In this document: one piece after another, positions 42,101 through 50,768 of the stretch
How positions within the stretch are numbered: the stretch's first letter is position 1
Layout: every line of letters starts with the position of its first letter
From: Sphingobium naphthae
GTDB lineage: Bacteria; Pseudomonadota; Alphaproteobacteria; Sphingomonadales; Sphingomonadaceae
Direction of reading: 5' to 3'
NCBI RefSeq assembly: GCF_020782235.1
Contig: NZ_JAJGNO010000004.1
Span: 248,001-312,000 of the forward strand
DNA length: 64,000 bases
Notes under the pieces: generated by a model
The model's database searches: none
Seen by the model: only the letters and a program-made list of their open reading frames with translations
Told to the model about the DNA's origin: nothing
Program-made: the position numbers and the translations under genes

Positions 42101-42889
42101 ATGAGCAACGCCGCCCTTCATGTCGCCCGCACCGGCCTCGACGCGCAAAACACGAAGATGCGCGTAATCGCCAACAACCTGGCGAACGTCAACACGACCG
42201 GGTTCAAGAAGGACCGCGCCGATTTCGAGACGCTGGCCTATCAGCAGATCGTGCAGGCCGGCGCCAATTCGGACGCGGAAAACAAGTTCGCGACCGGGCT
42301 GAACCTGGGCTCGGGCGTGGCGCTGCAGGGCACCAGCAAGATCAACACCCAGGGCACCCTCACCCAGACGAGCAACACGCTCGACATGGCGATCGAAGGG
42401 TCCGGCTATTTCCAGGTGCAGCAGCCCGACGGCTCCACCGCCTATACCCGCGCCGGCAATTTCAGCGTCACCGCCGAAGGCACGATCGTCACCGGCGATG
42501 GCCTGCCGCTGATCCCGCAGATCACCGTGCCCCAGGGCGCGACGTCGGTCTCGATCGGCAATGACGGCACCGTGTCGGCGACGCTACAGGGCGAAAGCGA
42601 ACCCAGCCAGCTGGGGCAGATCGAAGTGGCGAGCTTCATGAACCCGTCGGGCCTGCAATCGGTCGGCGGTAACCTGCTGGTCGAAACCGCCGCCAGCGGC
42701 ACGCCGCAGGTCGGCGTCGCCGGTCTGGAAGGCCGCGGCGTCATCCGTTCGGGTTATCTCGAAACGTCGAACGTCAACATCGTGGAAGAGCTGGTCGACA
42801 TGATCGAGACCCAGCGCGCCTATGAGGTCAATTCCAAGATGATCAAGGCGACCGACGAAATGCTCCAGTACGTCAACCAGAATATCTGA
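42101..42889 (+). CDS. flgG: Flagellar distal rod protein FlgG
   Basis: The distal rod subunit, 262 residues, the standard length. Signature segments are ARTGLDAQNTKMRVIANNLA at the start, NTLDMAIEGSGYFQVQQPDG in the middle and LVDMIETQRAYEVNSKMIKA at the end. It starts a second flg unit from the sigma-54 promoter at 42000; flgH starts 9 bp after its stop. Confidence 0.96.
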   Translation: MSNAALHVARTGLDAQNTKMRVIANNLANVNTTGFKKDRADFETLAYQQIVQAGANSDAENKFATGLNLGSGVALQGTSKINTQGTLTQTSNTLDMAIEGSGYFQVQQPDGSTAYTRAGNFSVTAEGTIVTGDGLPLIPQITVPQGATSVSIGNDGTVSATLQGESEPSQLGQIEVASFMNPSGLQSVGGNLLVETAASGTPQVGVAGLEGRGVIRSGYLETSNVNIVEELVDMIETQRAYEVNSKMIKATDEMLQYVNQNI

Positions 42890-42898
42890 GCCTGATCG

Positions 42899-43579
42899 AT
42901 GCGCCTGTCCTTCGCCCTCGTCGCCACCGTCTCGCTCGCCGCGCTTGCCGCATCGCCCGCCGATGCGCGCAAGAAGCAGCGCGAGCAGGAACGCGAATAT
43001 TTCGCGCCGACCGTCGTCGCCCAGCCCGCGGCGCCCGCCGCCAATGGCTCCATCTTCCAGACTTCGGTGGGCTATACCCCGCTGACCAGCGGCGCGCGCG
43101 CCACCAGCGTCGGCGACATCATCACCATCGTGCTGGTCGAACGCACCCAGGCGTCCAAGAGCAACAGCGCCGACACCAGCCGCAGCGGCTCCTTCGGCCT
43201 GACCCCGCCGACCACCGGCGTCCTCTCCAAGCTCTTTTCGGCCAGCGATGTCGCCATGGGCGGCAATAACGGCTTTACCGGCCAGGGCGCGGCGACCCAG
43301 TCGAACGCGCTGACCGGCGAAATCACCGTCACCATCGCCCAGGTCTATCCCAATGGCACGATGCTGGTGAAGGGCGAAAAGGCGCTGACGCTCAACCGCG
43401 GCGACGAATTCATCCAGATCAGCGGCCTGGTGCGCCAGGCCGACATCAGCCCGGACAACCGCATCGCCTCGACCCGCGTCGCCGATGCCAAGATCATCTA
43501 CAAGGGCAAGGGCGAGATCGCCAACGCCAGCCGCCAGGGCTGGCTGCAGCGCTTCTTCTCCGCGATCAGCCCCTTCTGA
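42899..43579 (+). CDS. flgH: Flagellar L-ring protein FlgH without a lipobox cysteine
   Basis: FlgH forms the outer-membrane L ring and is normally a lipoprotein. The 226-residue protein has family segments VGYTPLTSGARATSVGDIIT, NALTGEITVTIAQVYPNGTM and DNRIASTRVADAKI. The N-terminus LVATVSLAALAASPADARKK looks like an ordinary signal peptide and has no Cys. An in-frame TGA lies just upstream, so no longer start can supply one. The gene overlaps flgI by one base. Confidence 0.93.
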   Translation: MRLSFALVATVSLAALAASPADARKKQREQEREYFAPTVVAQPAAPAANGSIFQTSVGYTPLTSGARATSVGDIITIVLVERTQASKSNSADTSRSGSFGLTPPTTGVLSKLFSASDVAMGGNNGFTGQGAATQSNALTGEITVTIAQVYPNGTMLVKGEKALTLNRGDEFIQISGLVRQADISPDNRIASTRVADAKIIYKGKGEIANASRQGWLQRFFSAISPF

Positions 43580-44739
43580 TGGAGAGCCAAGTGAGAGTTT
43601 TCCACCGCCTCTTTTCGATCCTCCCCCGTGGGGAAGATCGGGTCCGCGCGCTTCTCCTGACCCTGCTCGCGGCTTTCGCCTTTGCCGCCACCCCCGCTCA
43701 TGCCGAGCGGATCAAGGATCTGGGCAATTTCCAGGGCGTGCGCCCCAACCAGCTGACCGGCTACGGCATTGTCGTGGGCCTTGCTGGCACCGGCGACGAC
43801 AGCATCGAATATGCGACGCAGGGCATGAAGGGCGTGGTTTCGCGCTTCGGCCTCACCCTGCCGCAGGGCGTCAACCCGGCACTCAAGAACGCGGCCGCGG
43901 TGCTGGTCACGGCCGACCTTCCCGCCTTCTCCAAGCCGGGTCAGCGGCTCGACGTCACCGTGTCGGCGCTGGGCAAGGCCAAGTCGCTGCGCGGCGGCAC
44001 GCTGATCATGACCCCGCTGCGCGGCGCGGACAACGAAATCTACGCGATGGCGCAGGGCAACCTCGCCGTCGGCGGCCTCGGCGTTTCGGGCGCGGACGGC
44101 AGCCAGGTGTCGGTCAACATCCCCTCGGCCGGCCGCATTCCGAGCGGCGCGACGGTCGAGCGCGCGGTCGCCACCGGCTTCGACACCGCCCCGACCCTGA
44201 CCTTCAACCTGGCCGAAGCCGACCTCACCACCGCGCTGCGCGTGGCCGACGGCATCAACCGCACCTTCGGCGACAACCGGGCCAGCGCGGTCGACGCCGT
44301 GTCGGTGACGATCGCCGCCGCGCCGGGCGCGGAACAGCGCATCATGATGATGGGCATGATCGAGAATATCGAGATCGCACCCGCCGACGCGCCGGCCAAG
44401 GTGATCGTCAACGCCCGCACCGGCACCGTCGTCATCAACGGCGCGGTCAAGATTCATCCCGCCGCCGTGGCGCACGGAAAACTGACCGTCAGCGTCAATG
44501 AAGCGCCTCGCGTCGTCCAGCCCGCGCCCTTCAGCCAGGGCCAGACCGCGATCGAGCCGTCGAGCAGCATCAGCATCGACGAACAGAAAAAACCGATGGT
44601 CAATTTTAAAGGTGGGGCGTCGCTGGCCGATATAGTGAAGGCGGTCAATGCCATCGGAGCTTCCCCGGCGGACATGGTCGCGATCCTCGAAGCCTTGAAA
44701 CAGGCGGGCGCGATGAAAGCGGATCTGGTGGTGCTGTGA
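43579..44739 (+). CDS. flgI: Flagellar P-ring protein FlgI
   Basis: The periplasmic P-ring subunit, 386 residues. A signal peptide (ALLLTLLAAFAFAATPAHA) precedes the conserved ERIKDLGNFQGVRPNQLTGY start of the mature chain; later VSALGKAKSLRGGTLIMTPL is also a family hallmark. The ATG overlaps the flgH stop; a GTG at 43591 is an alternative. flgJ overlaps its stop. Confidence 0.96.
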   Translation: MESQVRVFHRLFSILPRGEDRVRALLLTLLAAFAFAATPAHAERIKDLGNFQGVRPNQLTGYGIVVGLAGTGDDSIEYATQGMKGVVSRFGLTLPQGVNPALKNAAAVLVTADLPAFSKPGQRLDVTVSALGKAKSLRGGTLIMTPLRGADNEIYAMAQGNLAVGGLGVSGADGSQVSVNIPSAGRIPSGATVERAVATGFDTAPTLTFNLAEADLTTALRVADGINRTFGDNRASAVDAVSVTIAAAPGAEQRIMMMGMIENIEIAPADAPAKVIVNARTGTVVINGAVKIHPAAVAHGKLTVSVNEAPRVVQPAPFSQGQTAIEPSSSISIDEQKKPMVNFKGGASLADIVKAVNAIGASPADMVAILEALKQAGAMKADLVVL

Positions 44740-45080
44740 TGCAGATAACGACGACTTCCTCCACCGCCGCGACCGGCGCGGGCGGCGCCAACCGCGCCGC
44801 GCTGGAAAAGGCCGCGCAGCAGTTCGAAGCGGTGTTCCTGCGCCAGATGATCGGCGCGATGCGCTCGGCGAGCCTCGCCGAGGGCATCACCGATTCCAGC
44901 GCCACCCAGCAGTTTCAGGACATGGCCGACGCCCGGACGGCCGACGCGATGGCGAACAAGGGCGCGATGGGCATTGCCGAGCTGCTGATCAAGCAGTTCG
45001 GCGCGCGCGTGCAGGACAGCCCCGCCGCCCCATCCTCCCCGGCCGCGCCTGATGGGCCTGCGCCGGCGGAGGGCGCATGA
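44739..45080 (+). CDS. flgJ: Rod-binding protein FlgJ, muramidase domain absent
   Basis: The rod-cap half of FlgJ only, 113 residues from ATG 44739 (an overlapping GTG at 44736 is possible). The rod-binding pattern EKAAQQFEAVFLRQMIGAM and GAMGIAELLIKQ is clear. The C-terminal muramidase domain found in enteric FlgJ is missing; the tail is Pro/Ala-rich. The separate transglycosylase at 35199-36044 probably supplies the enzyme. Confidence 0.9.
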   Translation: MQITTTSSTAATGAGGANRAALEKAAQQFEAVFLRQMIGAMRSASLAEGITDSSATQQFQDMADARTADAMANKGAMGIAELLIKQFGARVQDSPAAPSSPAAPDGPAPAEGA

Positions 45081-46414
45081 GCGACCTCTTCATCATCGGC
45101 GCGTCGGGCACCAAGGCCTATCGCACCGCCATGGCGGCGATTTCGGAGAATATCGCCAATGCCGGCACCGACGGCTATGCCCGCCGCACGGTGACGACCG
45201 CAGAATCGGGCGCCTCGACCTCGACCATGTCGCTCTATATCGCGAAGGCGAATTTCGGCGGCACGCAGGTGATGGGCGTCGATCGCGCGAGCGACCCCTA
45301 TCTCGACGCCACGGTGCGTTCGACCGGCATGACGCTGGGCAGCGCGACGGCGCGGCTGCGCTGGCTGACCGACGCGGAAACCGCGATGAACGACAGCAGC
45401 ACCGGCGTTGGCCAGCTGATGACCAGCATGTTCCAGAATATGGAAAAGCTGGCCGCCAGCCCCAGCGACACGGCGCTGCGCGTCACCACGCTCGACAGCA
45501 TCGGCCGCGTGGCCCAGGCCTTCAACCAGACCGCCGCGGACCTCAAGAATGTGTCGGCGGGCATCGCCACCGAAGCCACCGCCTCGGTCGAAACGATCAA
45601 TCGCTCGCTCTCCGCTCTGGCCAATATCAACAACAGCCTGCTGCGCGCGCAGCCGGGCACCTCGGCCTATGCCCAGCTGCTCGACAGCCGCGACGCGGCG
45701 TTGCAGACGCTGTCGGAAAATATGGACGTCACGATCAGCTTCGGCGCGCGTGACAGCGCCGAAATAAGCTTTGCCGGGCAGACGCTGGTCAGCGGCAACA
45801 GCGCCGCCAGCCTGTCGGTCGCGGCCAATGACGACGGCACGCTGGCGCTCAGCCTGGGCGACGGCACGGCGCTCAGCGCGCCCGCCAACGGGACGCTGGG
45901 CGGCCTCTTCTCCGCCGCGCAGACCGTCACCGCCCGCCGCGCCAGCCTCGACACGCTGGCCGAGCAGTTCGTGACCGACGTCAATGCCTGGCATGCCCAG
46001 GGCCTGACCGACGCGGGCGGCGCGGGCGCGGCGCTCTTGTCCTATGGCGGCGGCGCGGCCAGCGTCGCGGCGCTGATCACCGATCCGGCGGAGCTGGCGC
46101 TCAAATCCGCCGACGGGACGCTCAATGGCAATCTGCTGACCGTCACCTCCACCCTGCGCGGCAGCGGCAGCGTCGAACAGAGCTGGACGTCGCTGGTCGC
46201 GACCCACGCCAATCTGCTGGGCGCGACCCAGGCCGAATATGACACCGCGACCAGCCGCAGCGACCAGGCGGTCGCCGCGCGCGAAGCGGTGAGCGGCGTC
46301 GATCTCGACATGGAGGCGGCGGACCTCTTGCGCCTGCAACAGGCCTATTCTGGCTGCGCCAAAATCCTGCAGATCGCCAAGGAAACCATCGACTCCATCC
46401 TCAACATCATCTGA
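45077..46414 (+). CDS. flgK: Hook-filament junction protein FlgK (HAP1)
   Basis: The first junction protein between hook and filament, 445 residues, shorter than enteric FlgK (about 550). N-terminal AMAAISENIANAGTDGYARR and C-terminal GVDLDMEAADLLRLQQAYSG are the family helices; the middle holds Ala/Ser-rich sequence (SGNSAASLSV). It overlaps flgJ by four bases and precedes flgL by 18 bp. Confidence 0.94.
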   Translation: MSDLFIIGASGTKAYRTAMAAISENIANAGTDGYARRTVTTAESGASTSTMSLYIAKANFGGTQVMGVDRASDPYLDATVRSTGMTLGSATARLRWLTDAETAMNDSSTGVGQLMTSMFQNMEKLAASPSDTALRVTTLDSIGRVAQAFNQTAADLKNVSAGIATEATASVETINRSLSALANINNSLLRAQPGTSAYAQLLDSRDAALQTLSENMDVTISFGARDSAEISFAGQTLVSGNSAASLSVAANDDGTLALSLGDGTALSAPANGTLGGLFSAAQTVTARRASLDTLAEQFVTDVNAWHAQGLTDAGGAGAALLSYGGGAASVAALITDPAELALKSADGTLNGNLLTVTSTLRGSGSVEQSWTSLVATHANLLGATQAEYDTATSRSDQAVAAREAVSGVDLDMEAADLLRLQQAYSGCAKILQIAKETIDSILNII

Positions 46415-46432
46415 GCGGCAAAGGGCTGACCC

Positions 46433-47278
46433 ATGGTAGGCATCACCAACAAGATCATGATCGCCGAAATGCGCCGGCAGCAGAAATTGTCGCAGAGCAT
46501 CGTCGACGGGCAGACCGCGATTTCAACCGGCATCACGCTCAACAAGCCGTCCGACGACGCGCTCGCCTGGGTCCAGGTGTCCGACATCGGCCGCGCCCAG
46601 GCGCAGCAGGCCGCCTGGCAGGCCAATGTCAGCTATGGCACCACGCGCGCCGCCACCGCGGAATCGAACCTGTCGGAAATCAACAACCTCCTCACTCGCG
46701 CGCAGGAACTGGTGACGTCGGCCCGCAACGGGTCGCTCAACGACACCAGCCGCGCCGCCATCGTCGAGGAACTGGGGACGATCCGCACCACCATCGACGA
46801 AATGCTGAACCAGAAGGATTACCAGGGCACGCCCGTGTTCGACGAGGGGCAGAGCACGCTCGTCCCGGTCAGCCGCGGCCTCAACCTCGCGGTCGTGGGC
46901 ACGCGCCAGGAAGTGTCCGAAGGCATCGACGTCGATGGCGCCGCCATGTCGATCGACGAGATACTGGCCGCCAGCATCGCCGCGATCGAAGGCGGCGTCG
47001 ATGCAGACATCGCGGGCGCCTTGGACGGGGTGAAGGCGGCGCAGAGCCACATCACCATCGAACAGGCGAAACAAGGCGTGCGCAGCGACCGGCTGGAGGT
47101 GATCGGCACGCGCCTCACCGACATCGACATCGACCTGACCGAACGCCGCGCGAACCTGGAATCGACCGACCTTCAGGAAGTGATCTCGCGCGTCCAGTCG
47201 CAGCTGCTGCAGCTGGAGGCGGCGCAGTCCGCCTATGCCCGGATCAACCAGCAGACGCTGTTCGACCTCATCAGCTGA
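46433..47278 (+). CDS. flgL: Hook-filament junction protein FlgL (HAP3)
   Basis: The second junction protein, 281 residues, flagellin-like. The N-terminal helix QQKLSQSIVDGQTAISTGIT with NKPSDDALAW and the C-terminal helix QEVISRVQSQLLQLEAAQSA are typical. It ends the flg unit; a 123-bp gap with a sigma-28-like promoter separates it from motA. Confidence 0.92.
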   Translation: MVGITNKIMIAEMRRQQKLSQSIVDGQTAISTGITLNKPSDDALAWVQVSDIGRAQAQQAAWQANVSYGTTRAATAESNLSEINNLLTRAQELVTSARNGSLNDTSRAAIVEELGTIRTTIDEMLNQKDYQGTPVFDEGQSTLVPVSRGLNLAVVGTRQEVSEGIDVDGAAMSIDEILAASIAAIEGGVDADIAGALDGVKAAQSHITIEQAKQGVRSDRLEVIGTRLTDIDIDLTERRANLESTDLQEVISRVQSQLLQLEAAQSAYARINQQTLFDLIS

Positions 47279-47303
47279 CCTGCGGAAAAAGGCGCCGACG
47301 TCC

Positions 47304-47330
47304 TAAAGCGGATGCTAACCAGTCCGTATT
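47304..47330 (+). promoter_or_regulatory. Possible sigma-28 promoter of motAB
   Basis: TAAAGCGG, 11 bases, TCCGTATT. The -35 and spacing agree with FliA promoters; in the -10 only CCG is well kept. It ends 71 bp before motA. motAB are late genes in related systems. Confidence 0.5.
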
Positions 47331-47401
47331 AACCAGAAAGGGACCAGCGCTGCGGCGCTGATGGAGCCACCGCCGCTCAGGCGCTATTTTCGGGGATATT
47401 C

Positions 47402-48265
47402 ATGTTCGCAATCATCGGCCTTGTCGTGCTTCTGGGCATGGTGTTCGGCGGCTTCATCATCACCGGCGGCGATATCGGCCCGGTGCTCCACGCGCTTCCG
47501 CACGAAATGCTCATCATCGGCGGCGCGGCCGTCGGCGCGCTCATCATCGGCAACTCGGGCGCGGACCTCAAGGCGCTGGGCGGCGGCCTGGCCAAGGTGT
47601 TCAAGGGCCCGGCCTACAAGAAGCAGGATTTCCTCGACTGCATCTTCCTCGTCAGCAAGCTGATGAAGACGCTGCGCGTCGAAGGCCCGGTGGCGCTCGA
47701 ACCCCATATCGAGGATCCGGCCAGCTCGACCATCTTTTCCGAATATCCCAAGCTGATGAAGGACAAGACGCTGATCCACCTGATCAGCGACACGCTGCGC
47801 CTGGTCGTCGTCTCGTCCGGCACGCTCGATCCGCACGCGGTCGAGGAAGTCATGGACAACTCGCTCAAGACCCATCATCACGAAGCGATCAAGCCCGCCG
47901 ACAATCTGCAGGGCCTGGCCGACGCGCTGCCAGCGCTGGGCATCGTCGCGGCGGTGCTGGGCGTGGTCAAGACCATGGGCTCGATCGACCAGCCGCCTTC
48001 GGTGCTGGGCGCGATGATCGGCTCGGCGCTGGTCGGCACCTTCCTGGGCGTTCTGCTCGCCTATGGCATGGTCAATCCCTTCGCCAATCGCTGCCGCGCG
48101 GTGATCGAGGCGGACGGCGCCATCTATCATGTCGTCAAGCAGATCATCATCGCCTCGCTGCACGGCCATCCGCAGCCGCTGGTGATCGAAGCCGCGCGCT
48201 CCAGCCTCAGCCACGCGAACCAGCCGGCCTTCGCCGAAGTGTTCGACGGGATGCGGGGCAAATAA
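47402..48265 (+). CDS. motA: Flagellar motor stator protein MotA
   Basis: MotA is the cytoplasmic-force-generating stator subunit. The 287-residue protein has four membrane helices (about 2-21, 30-50, 170-192, 202-225), the cytoplasmic domain between helix 2 and 3 with the charged LDPHAVEEVMDNSLKTHHHE and PALGIVAAVLGVVKTMGSID in helix 3. It has full length, unlike the compact MotA at 37947. motB follows after three bases. Confidence 0.95.
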   Translation: MFAIIGLVVLLGMVFGGFIITGGDIGPVLHALPHEMLIIGGAAVGALIIGNSGADLKALGGGLAKVFKGPAYKKQDFLDCIFLVSKLMKTLRVEGPVALEPHIEDPASSTIFSEYPKLMKDKTLIHLISDTLRLVVVSSGTLDPHAVEEVMDNSLKTHHHEAIKPADNLQGLADALPALGIVAAVLGVVKTMGSIDQPPSVLGAMIGSALVGTFLGVLLAYGMVNPFANRCRAVIEADGAIYHVVKQIIIASLHGHPQPLVIEAARSSLSHANQPAFAEVFDGMRGK

Positions 48266-48268
48266 ATC

Positions 48269-49321
48269 ATGGCGGAGAAAAAGCGCGGCGCGAACGAGCC
48301 CGAACCCCGGCCGATCATCGTCAAGAAGATCATCGTCGAAGGGCATGGCGGCCATCATGGCGGCGCCTGGAAGGTCGCCTATGCCGACTTCGTGACGGCG
48401 ATGATGGCCTTCTTCCTGCTGATGTGGCTGCTGGGCGCGACCACCGAAAAGCAGCGCAAGGCGCTGGCCGACTATTTCACGCCGACCCTGGTCGAACTGA
48501 AGATGGCGTCGGCCGGATCGACCGGGCTGATGGGCGGCGACAGCCTGACGGGCAAGGATAATTATCCGACCACCGGCGGCGTCGGCAACCTGTCCATCAC
48601 CATCCCGCGCGACGCCACGGGCACCAAGGACCAGGGCGGCAAGGCGATGCGCGCGGCCGACCGGCGCAAGTTCGAATCGATCAAGAAGGATCTGGAAGCC
48701 CGGATGAACCGCAAGGGCCTTTCGCGCCTGCGCAAGAATGTCCGCTTCACCGAAACCCGCGAAGGACTGCGTATCGACCTTATCGACGAAGCCGATTTCG
48801 CGATGTTCTCCATGGGCACCGACCGGCTGGTTCCCGAAGCGCGCGCGCTAGTGGGCGAAGTCGCGACCGTGCTCCAGACCATGCCCAACGACCTCATCGT
48901 GCGCGGCCATACCGACGCCCTGCCCTATGCCTCGGGCAAGTCGATGAACAATTGGCGCCTGTCGTCCGCCCGCGCGGAATCGACGCGCCAGGCGCTGGCG
49001 GACAGCGGCATCGGCAATGCCCGCTTCGCCCGGATCGAAGGCGTCGCCGACCGCGAGCCCTTTGTGAAGGACAATAGCTACGACCCGCGCAACCGGCGCA
49101 TGTCGATCATCCTGGGCTGGAGCCGCGGCGGCGGCGGCGGCGATGCGGACGAACCGATGGACGCCGAAACCCGCGCGGCGATCAAGGAACGTGACGACCC
49201 CCGCCGCGTCGCAAAGGAACAGGCGCGCAAGCTCGACATGGGCGGCACCGGCCTCCCCGCCGGCGTCGAACTGGTCAACCCCGCCGCCAGCGGCACGTCG
49301 AGCAAGCCCGGCAAGCATTGA
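48269..49321 (+). CDS. motB: Flagellar motor stator protein MotB
   Basis: MotB anchors the stator to peptidoglycan. The 350-residue protein has the N-terminal helix WKVAYADFVTAMMAFFLLMW with the proton-binding Asp40, a long periplasmic linker and a C-terminal OmpA-like domain (DLIVRGHTDALPYASG, SSARAESTRQALADSGI, DPRNRRMSIIL). It is the longer of the two MotB-like proteins here. The tail is charged and Gly-rich. Confidence 0.95.
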   Translation: MAEKKRGANEPEPRPIIVKKIIVEGHGGHHGGAWKVAYADFVTAMMAFFLLMWLLGATTEKQRKALADYFTPTLVELKMASAGSTGLMGGDSLTGKDNYPTTGGVGNLSITIPRDATGTKDQGGKAMRAADRRKFESIKKDLEARMNRKGLSRLRKNVRFTETREGLRIDLIDEADFAMFSMGTDRLVPEARALVGEVATVLQTMPNDLIVRGHTDALPYASGKSMNNWRLSSARAESTRQALADSGIGNARFARIEGVADREPFVKDNSYDPRNRRMSIILGWSRGGGGGDADEPMDAETRAAIKERDDPRRVAKEQARKLDMGGTGLPAGVELVNPAASGTSSKPGKH

Positions 49322-49746
49322 GGCACGGGGGGCAAGACTTGCGCGTCCGGCGCGCGGGTCAGGTTAGGTTGAACCGGTCGACATGCGCCTGAGCCGCCGC
49401 CGCATCCGGCCATTGCCGCCTCCTTATCGCCTATGCCCCCGCCTGCTCGAACAGGCGCGCTCGGCAAGCGATCATGGGATGGGTTGCGAACAGTCTCTCG
49501 CCATCGTCACCACCGCGTCCATGGTCATCCCTACGTCCATCGCTATCCCATCTCCACCGTCATCCCCGCGAACGCGGGGATCCATCTCCCAGCGCTGCAC
49601 CCGCTATGACGTCAGGAGATGGGTTCCCGCGTTGGCGGCCGCCGTTCGTCTCGCGGGAATGATGAAAGGGGTGGGAAGCGGACGGTCTGGTAAAACGAAT
49701 AAATTTATGCACATTGACTGCTAAACCGACAAACCGAGAAGCTGCA
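49322..49746. other. Intergenic stretch with a palindromic repeat
   Basis: About 425 bases after motB. The first part is unremarkable. At 49559-49664 there is an inverted-repeat element; the right part (49690-49740) turns A/T-rich (AAAACGAATAAATTTATGC) and is probably the promoter of the small lipoprotein gene. No terminator of the standard type was seen after motB. Confidence 0.6.
49559..49664. repeat. Intergenic repeat with GTCATCCCCGCG ends
   Basis: The left part is a hairpin CCCCGCG-AA-CGCGGGG followed by ATCCATCTCCC; the right part carries GGAGATGGGTTCCCGCG and ends CGCGGGAATGATG, so the outer arms are inverted copies. It belongs with the elements at 4181 and 50317. Confidence 0.55.
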
Positions 49747-50139
49747 GTGCTGAACTTCAGATCGATCGCTATTTCCCTCATAATAGTATCGAGCGGCTGC
49801 TCGAACACGCCGCCTACAGCATCGAAAAATGAGGAAAGCGTAGTCCACGATGGCAGAGAGGCATTCGATGTGCCCATTCACGCGGGCTTTCGAGTAGAAG
49901 AACGGAAGGGTAACTTCGCAGACTTTCAGTTGTTCGACATAAAAAAGGGCAACACCCCCTACGTTGGAATTTATGTAGGAAATCACCCCAGCGTCGATCC
50001 AGATAAGCCTAACGGATTCTATGCGTTACTGATGACACGGCATAGTTGGCCTACACAAATACATGTATGGATTCATCCACTGCCACCCAAAGAGGCCCTC
50101 GTGGCCAAGCGCATTGCCAGCACTATAAGCCCCCGATAG
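49747..50139 (+). CDS. Small orphan lipoprotein in a lower-GC patch
   Basis: From GTG 49747 the protein has about 130 residues: hydrophobic SIAISLIIVSS then GCSNTPP, a lipobox-like end of a lipoprotein signal. The mature part (DVPIHAGFRVEERKGNFADF, PYVGIYVGNHPSVDP) is not a family I recognise. Base composition is clearly more A/T-rich than the flagellar genes and codon use differs (many AAA, ATA, TTA). It sits between repeats on both sides, which suggests acquisition. The frame extends 11 codons upstream to a TTG at 49714. Confidence 0.55.
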   Translation: MLNFRSIAISLIIVSSGCSNTPPTASKNEESVVHDGREAFDVPIHAGFRVEERKGNFADFQLFDIKKGNTPYVGIYVGNHPSVDPDKPNGFYALLMTRHSWPTQIHVWIHPLPPKEALVAKRIASTISPR

Positions 50140-50316
50140 CTGACTTTATTGAAAGCTGCCTGTCCGTATTCAGCACCTAAAATTCGGTTTTCGAGCGTCC
50201 GCAACTGGTCGATTTCGCGCAGTCCGCATTCTCGCCCGAAACCGGACAGGCCGCTGTCGCGCAGATCGGTCCCCTAAATGGCGATCGGCAGCGGATAGCG
50301 GACCGTCGGATCCTCC

Positions 50317-50400
50317 GTCATCCCAGCGGAAGCTGGGATCTCTCTTTTGTTTCCGGCGCTTCGTTAGAAGAAGTGATATCCCAGCCTTCGCTGGGATGAC
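50317..50400. repeat. Intergenic repeat with GTCATCCCAGC ends
   Basis: GTCATCCCAGCGGAAGCTGGGAT at the left and ATCCCAGCCTTCGCTGGGATGAC at the right are each hairpins and also inverted copies of each other, with about 38 bp of lower-GC DNA between. Confidence 0.6.
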
Positions 50401-50510
50401 GACGGTGGATGGCAAGACATGGTCGGAAGTCGAACTTGTCATTGGCCTTGCGGACCAGGTGGAGGCTGGGTTCCCGCCTTTGCGGGAATGACGGAGAGTG
50501 ATGGGTACAG

Positions 50511-50634
50511 CCATCCTCCCCTTGCAGGGGAGGTGTCGCGCGCGGTGCGCGGGACGGAGGGGTGTCCCCCCTCTCAATGGCATGAAACCCCTCCGCCAGC
50601 ACTTCGTGCCGCCACCTCCCCTTAGCGTGAAGAT
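50511..50634. repeat. Compound palindromic repeat, copy 2
   Basis: CCATCCTCCCCTTGCAGGGG AGGTG at the left, GACGGAGGGGTGTC in the middle, then ACCCCTCCGCC and CACCTCCCC to the right. Arms are near-identical to those at 4038-4162, though the right side is more degenerate. Confidence 0.7.
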
Positions 50635-50768
50635 GATTCAGGCCAGAGCGGCTGTTGATGGCTAACCGTCATTCCGGGCTTGCCCCGACATCCCGCTCCC
50701 TTTGCGCACCTGCAGACACAGGGACGACGCGGGCGGTCCCGCGCGGACCGCACCGGCCGACGCTCTCT

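Larger units (their letters stand above)
50140..50768. other. Intergenic repeat cluster
   Basis: About 630 bases without a convincing gene. It contains a GTCATCCC/GGGATGAC element (50317-50400), a GTTCCCGCCTTTGCGGGAATGAC hairpin (50469-50492) and the second compound palindrome (50511-50634). Short open frames inside them are repeat artefacts. Confidence 0.65.
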
